From contig JAFPAS010000233.1 of the NCBI GenBank assembly GCA_017424205.1, positions 1-5,302 of the forward strand: DNA of 5,302 bases. Reading direction: 5' to 3'. The notes below the pieces were generated by a model. The model was not told where the DNA came from. It searched no databases and saw only the letters and a program-made list of their open reading frames with translations. Source of the stretch: Prevotella sp. (GTDB lineage Bacteria > Bacteroidota > Bacteroidia > Bacteroidales > Bacteroidaceae). Each line of letters starts with the position of its first letter. The stretch's first letter is position 1. Made by a program: the position numbers and the translations under genes. Shown piece after piece: positions 1-5,302 of the stretch.

Positions 1-2
1 CG

Positions 3-332
3 GTAAAGGTTAAACAGTTGTTTGAAGACTTCTCAGAAAGTCTGAAAGCCAATGTAAATCTAAAGACAGATATGCATCAGATTCAGCCTAAGGTGGCTGA
101 AAGGAATTTGGCGCGATATCTGAAGACCAAGACAGAAGCTAATGTGCTTCTCCTTACGGTTTCGTATGACCTTATGCTATTCAATAAGAATGTCTATGAT
201 GCGATTATAAATGTTGCAGAGGTTTTCAATAGGAATTTGGAGACACGCAAATCGCAGAGATTGCATCTTGAGGAGTATAAGGTGTGTCCGGTAGAAAATA
301 GGTATTGGAGAAGCCTGTATCTTCCTGAATAG
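3..332 (+). CDS. C-terminal part of an unrecognised protein, cut by the window start
   Basis: The frame is open from the first complete codon at position 3 to the TAG at 330-332, giving 109 visible residues. A TTG at 18 could be read as a start, but the frame continues upstream without a stop, so the gene most likely begins outside the window. The visible part is charged and rich in predicted helix. It has a hydrophobic stretch (ANVLLLTVSYDLMLF) near the middle, a basic segment (RNLETRKSQRLHLEEYK) after it, and ends in WRSLYLPE. I see no signal peptide, catalytic motif or transposase signature, and I do not recognise the family. The lipoprotein gene begins 32 bases after the stop (or 11, if its earlier ATG is used) on the same strand, so the two are probably cotranscribed. 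Base composition is AT-rich, like the lipoprotein gene and unlike glnN. Confidence that it is coding rests on the open frame and the operon-like spacing. Confidence 0.6.
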   Translation, partial: VKVKQLFEDFSESLKANVNLKTDMHQIQPKVAERNLARYLKTKTEANVLLLTVSYDLMLFNKNVYDAIINVAEVFNRNLETRKSQRLHLEEYKVCPVENRYWRSLYLPE

Positions 333-364
333 TAAAAAGTAGTATGAAATTAAAGATATATTAT

Positions 365-1672
365 ATGAAGAAGATTTTAGTGTTATTGTCAATCGTGTTG
401 TTGTGCGGATGTGGCAATGAGAATAAGGATGCGGCAATTAAAGAATATGAAAAGGTGTTTGCCGAGGTGTCTGAATTGGAGAAAAGAATTAGTCAATCTG
501 ATTGGGATAAACTCACAGGCCGAGAATTGACAGAGCTGTATGGCATTGGCAAGGAACTCTACTATGACTATAATCCGATGGGTATGACTCCGGAACAGGT
601 AACCGCATGCGAAGCGTTAAAAAAACGAGTGGGGGAGTTGCGTACACGTATTGTGAGCCGTGTAGAGTCTGTGCTTGATGGTTACAGATTCACCCCATAT
701 TGCAATGCCGATACGCTATTCGAAAACACTACAGCCTTCCCGCTTTATCTTAAGAAAGGTGAGAAATTGAATTGGCGTGTATCAGGAGCATCTCCGCTTA
801 CTGTAAGAATTATCAATGCTGATAGCCGCTCTGTATTGAAGACCAATGCAGGCAAATCGTTGGCGCATGATTCGTTAGCGATTAACAATACTGCAATATA
901 TCTGGTGGAGATTAATCCGAAGGGTACGCAGTATATTGATTTCAATATCAATTACGAAATCAATGACATGTTGCGTCTGACTGACGGCACGAGGGTTTCG
1001 TCAAAGAAGATCGGCTGCCAGAAGAATGATTTTGGAGCGATGGCAGTTCCTGGTGTTAAGATGCAGAAATGTTTTGAAGAACCCCGCAAATTCACTTTGC
1101 GCGGACAGTTTAAGGCAGCATTTTCAGGAAACTCAAAGGCGCTTGTCGCTGTCCAGGTGCCTGCAGGCGCAACAGATATTCTTTATTCTTTACGAATAGC
1201 TACCAGCGAGCAAGACCATTCGTCAGACGGAGAGTTTCATGACAATCTGAACAATTCATACACAGCAATTAAGTTCCTTGGTCTGCCTCTCTATTCTAAG
1301 TCTACAAGCATCGGACTTTTAAGTTCGCTTCTTGATGATAATCGCCCTCTGCGTGAGGAAGATGCGTACTGCAATATGTATGTGTTCCGCAATCAGAAAC
1401 AGGCGAAGCAGTTTCAGGATGGAACAAAGAGAGCCGCTCTGCTTGGCTATGATGTAGACTACTCTACGATTGGTACTCAGTCGTGCAATGGTCGTATTCC
1501 GACAAAGGGAAATAAGACGATTTATCTGGGCTTTGAAAACGAACGAATTCGTTATACAAATTATATCTGGGTAGAGGTTGAGGCAGTCGTTCCGATTACA
1601 GAATACTATTCAATGAAGTATAGCCTTTATGATATAAGCGAGGTTCCTGATACTATACCAGCTGACTATTAA
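365..1672 (+). CDS. Unrecognised lipoprotein, 435 residues
   Basis: The protein starts with a lipoprotein signal: MKK, a hydrophobic core (ILVLLSIVLL) and a lipobox L-C-G-C with the modified cysteine at residue 16, followed by GNENKD. The ATG at 365 is preferred because it gives a compact signal peptide; the in-frame ATG at 344 would add MKLKIYY and cannot be excluded. The mature part has two regions. Residues 20-105 are charged and helical, perhaps coiled. The rest looks beta-rich, with alternating hydrophobic segments such as KLNWRVSGASPLTVRI (about 134-149) and ALVAVQVPAGATDILYSLRI (about 259-278). Near the end, TIYLGFENERIRYTNYIWVEVEAVV resembles closing strands I loosely recall from other Bacteroidetes envelope proteins, but I cannot name a family. 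It is probably anchored in the outer or inner membrane; acidic residues near the cysteine leave surface export possible. It follows the partial upstream gene closely and is likely in its operon. Function unknown. Confidence 0.85.
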   Translation: MKKILVLLSIVLLCGCGNENKDAAIKEYEKVFAEVSELEKRISQSDWDKLTGRELTELYGIGKELYYDYNPMGMTPEQVTACEALKKRVGELRTRIVSRVESVLDGYRFTPYCNADTLFENTTAFPLYLKKGEKLNWRVSGASPLTVRIINADSRSVLKTNAGKSLAHDSLAINNTAIYLVEINPKGTQYIDFNINYEINDMLRLTDGTRVSSKKIGCQKNDFGAMAVPGVKMQKCFEEPRKFTLRGQFKAAFSGNSKALVAVQVPAGATDILYSLRIATSEQDHSSDGEFHDNLNNSYTAIKFLGLPLYSKSTSIGLLSSLLDDNRPLREEDAYCNMYVFRNQKQAKQFQDGTKRAALLGYDVDYSTIGTQSCNGRIPTKGNKTIYLGFENERIRYTNYIWVEVEAVVPITEYYSMKYSLYDISEVPDTIPADY

Positions 1673-1720
1673 TCAACATTCTGTTTACATATAAATCAGC
1701 CTACTTACTACTTATATTAT

Positions 1721-1728
1721 TATTTTTG
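1721..1728 (+). promoter_or_regulatory. Isolated match to the Bacteroidetes -7 box
   Basis: TATTTTTG fits the TAnnTTTG consensus known for the main sigma factor of Bacteroidetes. No TTTG is found at the usual -33 distance, and the surrounding DNA is AT-rich, so chance is a serious alternative. If used, transcription would start near 1735, just before the GTGCAGATG repeats, and would run into the terminator at 1902-1939. Confidence 0.2.
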
Positions 1729-1736
1729 TTGAAATG

Positions 1737-1837
1737 TCTGCACATCTGCACGATGGGTGTAACTTTCTGTGAATTAATGAGTTCGTTTGTGTGCAGATGG
1801 TGTGCAGATGAGTGCAGATCTCGCTTTAAGTGCAGAG
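1737..1837. repeat. GTGCAGATG repeat cluster, one inverted and four direct copies
   Basis: The inverted copy CATCTGCAC lies at 1743-1751, inside TCTGCACATCTGCAC (1737-1751), which itself carries the core TCTGCAC twice. Direct copies follow at 1791-1799 and 1802-1810 (both exact), 1812-1820 (one change at the last base) and 1830-1837 (GTGCAGAG). The first three direct copies are spaced 11 and 10 bases apart, close to one helical turn. A transcript could fold 1743-1751 onto 1791-1799 as a 9-base-pair stem with a 39-base loop, with the later copies as alternative partners. The function is unknown. Confidence 0.75.
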
Positions 1838-1850
1838 GATGGCTGAGAAT

Positions 1851-1870
1851 TAAAGGACGTGAAAGGACGT
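1851..1870. repeat. Two tandem 10-base units, RAAAGGACGT type
   Basis: TAAAGGACGT (1851-1860) is followed directly by GAAAGGACGT (1861-1870). They share the core AAGGACGT/AGGACGT with the GAGAGGACGT block at 1990-2019 on the other side of the terminator, in the same orientation and with the same 10-base period. Confidence 0.7.
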
Positions 1871-1901
1871 CAGAGAATATGATATAATATGGCATAAAAG
1901 G

Positions 1902-1939
1902 AACGTGCCTGGCGTAGCGGATGCTAAGCCAGGCACGTT
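1902..1939. terminator. Probable bidirectional intrinsic terminator
   Basis: AACGTGCCTGGC (1902-1913) and GCCAGGCACGTT (1928-1939) are perfect 12-base arms. Inside them, TAGC (1915-1918) and GCTA (1923-1926) pair around a GGAT loop, separated from the long stem by one G-A mismatch. On the + strand the stem runs into TTTTGTG. On the - strand it is followed by CCTTTTATG, giving a short U-run in either direction. It lies between two converging genes, about 230 bases past the lipoprotein stop and 100 bases past the glnN stop, so it probably stops transcription from both sides. The U-runs are short, so efficiency is uncertain. Confidence 0.75.
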
Positions 1940-1989
1940 TTGTGTATACTTAAAAATAAAGTTTTCGTAAGCTCCGGTCGTTCTGATGG

Positions 1990-2019
1990 GAGAGGACGTG
2001 AGAGGACGTGAGAGGATGT
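1990..2019. repeat. Three tandem 10-base units, GAGAGGACGT
   Basis: GAGAGGACGT occurs at 1990-1999 and 2000-2009, and as GAGAGGATGT at 2010-2019. The block begins 20 bases beyond the glnN stop codon and would therefore be in the 3' untranslated end of the glnN message. The same core appears twice at 1851-1870. No coding role is evident. Confidence 0.8.
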
Positions 2020-2039
2020 GGTTCCTCGCTCCTACCGGG

Positions 2040-4229
2040 CTATCGTATGAATAGCAGTTCGCGATACTTAGGGAGTGTCCAGAGCTCGTCTGACACGAGG
2101 AGTTCGAGATTGTCAATCTCGCTGCGTATCTCCTCCATGAGCGGCGCTACGGTGTCGTGGTATGCTATGGCTTTCTCGCGTACACATTCTATTCTGTTAG
2201 CCACCTTGCGATTCTCTACGAGAGTAGCCACACCAGCCTCAATGCGCTCTGTGCGCTGCGCTATTTCGCGTATGATGTCTCTGTTTCGCTTAGTCAGCGT
2301 AGATGCTTCCTCTTCTCCGAATATAGAGCACATGCCTCGCACGTTGTCAGCCAGCTGCGTCTGGTAGCGTGTGGCGGTAGGTATGATATGGTTGAGCGAA
2401 AGGTCGCCCAGCACACGTGCTTCAATCTGAATCTTCTTGACGTAAGTCTCCCATTTCACCTCGTTGCGTGCAGCCAGCTCATGCTTATGCATTACGTCCA
2501 TCGACTCGAACATCTTGATGCTCTCAGGGTCGAGGTAGCGGTCGAATATGAGTGGGCATGAAGTCTCTACATCCAGTCCGCGGCGTTCTGCCTCTTTCCG
2601 CCATTCGTCAGAGTAGCCGTTGCCATCGAAGTGGATAGGTTTGCACTCCACGATATCCTCGCGCAGTATCTTGACGATAGCCTCATATTTCTCTTCGCCA
2701 CGCTCAATGAGTGCATCGACACGCTTCTTGAAGTTTGTCAGTGCTTCAGCCACTGCGGTGTTCAGCACAATCATAGCCGAAGCACAGTTAGCCTCAGAAC
2801 CAACGGCGCGGAACTCGAATCTGTTTCCGGTGAATGCGAATGGCGACGTACGGTTGCGGTCGGTATTGTCAATCATAAGTTCCGGAATGACAGGTATGTC
2901 GAGTTTGAGCGACTGCTTGCCTGCAAGATTGAAGGCATCCTTAGAGTCAGACTTCTCGAGAGCGTCGAGCAAGTCAGAAATCTGCTTGCCGAGGAATGAC
3001 GACACGATGGCAGGCGGAGCTTCGTTAGCTCCGAGACGGTGTGCGTTGGTAGCCGACATGATAGACGCCTTAAGCAGACCGTTGTGCTTATATACGCCCA
3101 TGAGAGTTTCTACGACGAACACCGTGAAACGCAGGTTGTCCATCGGAGTCTTTCCCGGACCGTGCAGCAGCACGCCAGTGTCAGTGGCCAGCGACCAGTT
3201 GTTATGCTTACCTGAGCCGTTGATGCCCGCGAATGGTTTTTCGTGCAGCAGCAGACGGAATCCGTGCTTTCGTGCCACGCGCTTCATGACTGACATGAGC
3301 AGCATGTTATGGTCGATGGCGAGGTTTGTCTCCTCGTATATCGGAGCAAACTCAAACTGGTTTGGTGCCACCTCATTGTGTCGGGTCTTGCACGGAATGC
3401 CCAGTTCGAGAGCTTTTATTTCGAGTTCTCGCATGAACTGCAGCACACGCTCTGGAATCGTTCCGAAGTAATGGTCGTCCATCTGCTGATTCTTAGCCGA
3501 GTCGTGTCCCATGAGCGTGCGGCCAGTCATTACGAGGTCAGGGCGTGCGTCATACAGGTCTTCGTCGACGAGGAAGTACTCCTGTTCCCATCCGAGGTTA
3601 GATATAACCTTCTTTACGTCAGGGTAGAAGTAGTGGCACACGTCAGTTGCAGCCTTGTTTACGGCAGCGATAGAACGCAGCACCGGTGCTTTATAGTCGA
3701 GCGCCTCGCCCGTGTAAGATATGAAGATGGTAGGAATACAGAGTGTGTCGTCGATGATGAAGACAGGCGATGTAGGGTCCCATGCCGAGTATCCGCGTGC
3801 CTCGAAAGTGGCGCGTATGCCTCCTGATGGGAATGACGAAGCATCAGGTTCCTGCTGCATGAGCAGTTTTCCCTCAAACTCCTCAATCATGCCGCCCTTA
3901 TTGTCGTGCTCTATGAAAGCGTCATGTTTCTCCGCAGTGCCCTCTGTGAGCGGCTGAAACCAGTGAGTGTAGTGAGTCACGCCGTTCTCCTCAGCCCATT
4001 GCTTCATGCCAGCTGCCACAGCGTCGGCTATGGAGCGGTCGAATGGTGCGCCGTTGTCGATGACGTTGATCATCTGGTCGTATATCTTCGACGGCAGGTA
4101 TTTATACATTTTGGCACGGTTGAAGACGTATTTTCCGTAGTATTCAGACGGACGCTCCGACGGTGCCTCTACATGAAGGGGCTTTTTCTTAGAAGCAGAG
4201 ATGACTGCTTTGAAACGTAGGTTTGACAT
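2040..4229 (-). CDS. glnN: Glutamine synthetase, class III
   Basis: This cytoplasmic enzyme joins ammonium to glutamate using ATP to make glutamine, the main route of ammonium assimilation in many Bacteroidetes; known class III enzymes are homododecamers and lack the adenylylation control of class I. The ATG at 4229 gives MSNLRFKAV and 729 residues, the length I recall for the Bacteroides enzyme. A TTG six bases upstream is the less likely start. Conserved segments are intact: EPDASSFPSGGIRATFEARG (127-146), the WEQEYF metal-binding strand (214-219), HNEVAPNQFEF (284-294), KPFAGINGSGKHNNWS of the nucleotide and glutamate site (331-346), and RTSPFAFTGNRFEFR (460-474). The class-specific C-terminal region after about 590 is largely helical and ends in LWTLPKYRELLFIR. 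No frameshift or missing key residue is seen. It lies 130 bases downstream of the porin gene on the same strand and may share its promoter. GC content is clearly higher than in the left half of the window. Confidence 0.97.
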   Translation of the reverse strand: MSNLRFKAVISASKKKPLHVEAPSERPSEYYGKYVFNRAKMYKYLPSKIYDQMINVIDNGAPFDRSIADAVAAGMKQWAEENGVTHYTHWFQPLTEGTAEKHDAFIEHDNKGGMIEEFEGKLLMQQEPDASSFPSGGIRATFEARGYSAWDPTSPVFIIDDTLCIPTIFISYTGEALDYKAPVLRSIAAVNKAATDVCHYFYPDVKKVISNLGWEQEYFLVDEDLYDARPDLVMTGRTLMGHDSAKNQQMDDHYFGTIPERVLQFMRELEIKALELGIPCKTRHNEVAPNQFEFAPIYEETNLAIDHNMLLMSVMKRVARKHGFRLLLHEKPFAGINGSGKHNNWSLATDTGVLLHGPGKTPMDNLRFTVFVVETLMGVYKHNGLLKASIMSATNAHRLGANEAPPAIVSSFLGKQISDLLDALEKSDSKDAFNLAGKQSLKLDIPVIPELMIDNTDRNRTSPFAFTGNRFEFRAVGSEANCASAMIVLNTAVAEALTNFKKRVDALIERGEEKYEAIVKILREDIVECKPIHFDGNGYSDEWRKEAERRGLDVETSCPLIFDRYLDPESIKMFESMDVMHKHELAARNEVKWETYVKKIQIEARVLGDLSLNHIIPTATRYQTQLADNVRGMCSIFGEEEASTLTKRNRDIIREIAQRTERIEAGVATLVENRKVANRIECVREKAIAYHDTVAPLMEEIRSEIDNLELLVSDELWTLPKYRELLFIR

Positions 4230-4255
4230 TTTCAACGAATTGTTTTTTGAGTATT

Positions 4256-4268
4256 TCCCGTTTCGGGA
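4256..4268. promoter_or_regulatory. Small hairpin in the glnN leader
   Basis: TCCCG (4256-4260) and CGGGA (4264-4268) form a 5-base-pair stem with a three-base loop, 26 bases upstream of the glnN ATG on the - strand. No U-run follows, so it is not a terminator. It could affect translation or message stability, or be chance. Confidence 0.3.
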
Positions 4269-4295
4269 GTTTCTTTGCGACTCTCGGTTATGTGG

Positions 4296-4348
4296 CGTTC
4301 TAAAAATGACGGAATAAGTAAATACTTGAATCCGTGATTTTCAGAACG
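4296..4348 (-). promoter_or_regulatory. Imperfect 53-base hairpin between porin and glnN
   Basis: CGTTCTAAAAATGACGGA (4296-4313) is the reverse complement of TCCGTGATTTTCAGAACG (4331-4348) except at two positions. In the - strand transcript one of these becomes a G-U pair, leaving only a C-C mismatch, while the + strand transcript would have both mismatches. Between the arms, AAGTA (4316-4320) and TACTT (4323-4327) form an inner stem. It starts 11 bases after the porin stop codon. There is no U-run beyond it, so it fits an attenuator, a processing or stabilising element, or an operator better than a classic terminator. Confidence 0.6.
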
Positions 4349-4359
4349 TCCCTTTTAGC

Positions 4360-5058
4360 TTATGGCTCAAGAGTCAGACCGACAGCGAAGTATGCCTGCT
4401 GTGTAGACGGATTAGCGCTGATAGCGGCAAACACCGGCAGAGAGAACGAGTCGGTAATCTTGATATCCTTTGTAGCCTGAAGTGACACGTTAGTCACAGC
4501 AAAACCGTTAGCGCAGTCATAATAGTCAGTTGCGAATGGCACAGCGCCCACAGTGGCATTCCATTCCATGCCTCCGAGGTTGAATGGCGCAGATACCTCA
4601 ACGTATGAAGAGTAAGCGCGGTCGCCGTCTTTATTAACGCCGTCACAGCCAGCGAAGTTGGTAAACCACTGCAGCGAGCATACGCCGAAGTCGTAGCCGA
4701 CGTTAGCTTCGAATGTATGTGCAGTCTTGTGCGATGCATATTCAAAATATTTTCCGTCGCCAGCCACGTAGTAGTCAGTGATGCCGATATTGAAGTTGCC
4801 GATGCTGTAAGAGAGGGTGAGGTCAATCTCCTCCTCGCCAGAGTTTACGAGTCCGCAGTTGCCCCATGCTTCGAGCGAGAAACCTTTATAGCTCACGCCG
4901 AGTGTAGGCTGTACCGCTGCATCGCCCAGTTGCTGGCCGCGCCATATATATTTGCTTACGATGTCTGCAGAGACATTTGCTTCAACCTTGTCCTGTGCCC
5001 ATGAGTTCTGTGCCAGCGCTATCAGCGCCACCACGAAAAGTACTGTACGTTTTAACAT
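4360..5058 (-). CDS. TorF-like outer-membrane beta-barrel porin
   Basis: The 232-residue product begins with a clear signal peptide: MLKR, a hydrophobic core (TVLFVVALIALA) and a likely cut after S-W-A at residue 21, leaving a 211-residue mature protein starting QDKVEA. The segment VSADIVSKYIWRGQQLGDAA (about 29-48) followed by QPTLGVSYKGFSLEAWGN is characteristic of the TorF/Gcw_chp family of putative porins, as is the next strand pair with E-x-D-L-T-L-S-Y. The remaining chain is a run of amphipathic strands separated by turns, as in a small barrel. The last strand, AYFAVGLTLEP, does not end in the usual aromatic residue. Its substrate is not visible. As the gene just upstream of glnN on the same strand, it may admit nitrogen compounds to the periplasm; I recall similar neighbours (PII protein, ammonium transporter) in related genomes, but none lies within this window. 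The ATG at 5058 is preceded by an A-rich leader with no strong Shine-Dalgarno sequence. Confidence 0.85.
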   Translation of the reverse strand: MLKRTVLFVVALIALAQNSWAQDKVEANVSADIVSKYIWRGQQLGDAAVQPTLGVSYKGFSLEAWGNCGLVNSGEEEIDLTLSYSIGNFNIGITDYYVAGDGKYFEYASHKTAHTFEANVGYDFGVCSLQWFTNFAGCDGVNKDGDRAYSSYVEVSAPFNLGGMEWNATVGAVPFATDYYDCANGFAVTNVSLQATKDIKITDSFSLPVFAAISANPSTQQAYFAVGLTLEP

Positions 5059-5153
5059 TTTGCTTGTAAGTGTTAGTTGTGAATAATTTAATTTACCTTA
5101 TTTTGTGTAGTGTTAAATAATATTCTGTTGTATCCTGAAAATATATATTAGTA

Positions 5154-5170
5154 CATTGTTTGTAACAATG
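5154..5170. promoter_or_regulatory. Perfect 17-base palindrome at the porin start site, candidate operator
   Basis: CATTGTT (5154-5160) and AACAATG (5164-5170) are perfect 7-base arms around TGT. On the - strand the palindrome begins six bases after the -7 box, exactly where transcription should start. A bound repressor there would block the promoter. Alternatively it is a hairpin at the 5' end of the message that protects it from decay. The regulator is unknown. Confidence 0.5.
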
Positions 5171-5176
5171 ACTGCG

Positions 5177-5184
5177 CAAAATTA
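5177..5184 (-). promoter_or_regulatory. Promoter -7 box for the porin-glnN unit
   Basis: Read on the - strand, TAATTTTG is a perfect match to the Bacteroidetes TAnnTTTG element, with the expected start of transcription about 5169-5172 and a leader of roughly 110 bases before the porin ATG. The expected TTTG at -33 is not present; the DNA there is AT-rich. The match also sits well upstream of a real gene in the correct direction, which supports it. Confidence 0.5.
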
Positions 5185-5271
5185 CATATTTTATTTTAAA
5201 TTACTTCCATTTTGACTGAAAAGTTGCTAATTTTGGTGAATGTTTCTTTTCGTAGGTCAATCTCAGACATC

Positions 5272-5293
5272 ATTCTGCCAGTATTCTGCCAGT
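5272..5293. repeat. Tandem 11-base direct repeat ATTCTGCCAGT
   Basis: Two exact adjacent copies lie at 5272-5282 and 5283-5293. On the - strand they read ACTGGCAGAAT twice, about 100-120 bases upstream of the predicted porin transcription start, with an 11-base period near one helical turn. This could be a regulator binding site, a sigma-54-like promoter by coincidence, or the last codons of an upstream gene: one - strand frame reads QHQLAEYWQNDV and then stops at 5265-5263. Confidence 0.6.
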
Positions 5294-5302
5294 TGATGCT
5301 GC

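Larger units (their letters stand above)
1673..2039. other. Gene-free convergent spacer with repeats and a terminator
   Basis: This 367-base stretch separates the stop of the lipoprotein gene on the + strand from the stop of glnN on the - strand. No convincing gene lies in it. It holds, in order: an AT-rich segment with a promoter-like match (1721-1728), an inverted and direct repeat cluster of GTGCAGATG (1737-1837), a first pair of AAAGGACGT units (1851-1870), a strong hairpin (1902-1939) and a second block of GAGAGGACGT units (1990-2019). Short open frames crossing it on either strand are rejected below. Confidence 0.8.

Noticed and set aside
1753..1887. Small + strand open frame of 44 codons, rich in cysteine (CRWCADEC and KCR)
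   Set aside because: Its cysteine codons come directly from the GTGCAGATG repeats and its basic end from the AAAGGACGT units, so it is most simply a by-product of repeats. It has no clear translation signal. Conservation of the protein in relatives would reopen it.
1737..2019. CRISPR array in the spacer
   Set aside because: The repeats are only 9-10 bases, nearly contiguous, partly inverted, and lack spacers of regular length. No cas gene is present.
1701..2116. Two - strand open frames (1701-1895 and 1850-2116) across the spacer
   Set aside because: They cross the terminator or repeats, the second overlaps the end of glnN in another frame, and neither product shows a plausible domain or signal.
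2008..4220. Several long + strand open frames opposite glnN, including 2620-3471 of 283 codons
   Set aside because: They lie antisense to a fully conserved glutamine synthetase. Their products are low-quality mixes rich in Ser, Arg and Cys, as expected for shadows of a GC-richer gene.
4230..4235. Extension of glnN to a TTG start, adding two residues
   Set aside because: The ATG at 4229 gives a normal start and the usual 729-residue length.
4494..5004. Open frames overlapping the porin gene on both strands (4494-4826 minus, 4717-5004 plus)
   Set aside because: The porin frame has a signal peptide and family-like strands, while these overlapping frames show no domain or start context.
5228..5235. 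A second TAATTTTG match, on the + strand, pointing out of the window
   Set aside because: A TTTG lies at 5211-5214 but only 13 bases away, too close for the usual -33 spacing, and no gene start follows within the window. A divergent gene beyond the edge would make it worth revisiting.
5196..5302. - strand open frames at the right edge (ending at 5265-5263 and at 5198-5196)
   Set aside because: Only 12 and 34 codons are visible, in different frames, and neither can be assigned. The longer one runs nearly into the -7 box and has low-complexity content. Either could still be the tail of an upstream gene.

Overview
The window looks like chromosomal DNA of a Bacteroidales bacterium, probably Prevotella-like or Bacteroides-like. 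Three things suggest this: a class III glutamine synthetase with the 729-residue length I recall for the Bacteroides enzyme, a perfect Bacteroidetes-type -7 promoter box (TAnnTTTG), and A-rich leaders without strong Shine-Dalgarno sequences. The genus is inference.

Layout. Two gene blocks converge on a gene-free spacer. From the left on the + strand come the 3' end of an unrecognised gene (3-332) and, 32 bases later, an unrecognised lipoprotein of 435 residues (365-1672). From the right on the - strand come a TorF-like beta-barrel porin with a signal peptide (5058-4360) and then the class III glutamine synthetase gene glnN (4229-2040). The spacer 1673-2039 holds a strong inverted repeat that fits a bidirectional terminator (1902-1939). 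It also holds two families of short repeats with a 10-11 base period, built on GTGCAGATG and GARAGGACGT.

The right-hand block reads as a nitrogen-assimilation unit. The porin would sit in the outer membrane, and glutamine synthetase makes glutamine from glutamate, ammonium and ATP in the cytoplasm. The porin leader has a -7 box at 5184-5177, followed six bases later by a 17-base palindrome (5154-5170) at the expected transcription start, a good place for an operator. Between porin and glnN lies a 53-base imperfect hairpin that pairs better in the - strand transcript, so it could terminate, attenuate or process the message. Further upstream, a tandem 11-base repeat at the window edge happens to resemble a sigma-54 -24/-12 promoter.

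The left-hand block is visibly more AT-rich than the glnN block and its proteins match nothing I recognise by name. It looks like accessory or lineage-specific DNA. No tRNA, rRNA, CRISPR array or complete mobile element was seen.
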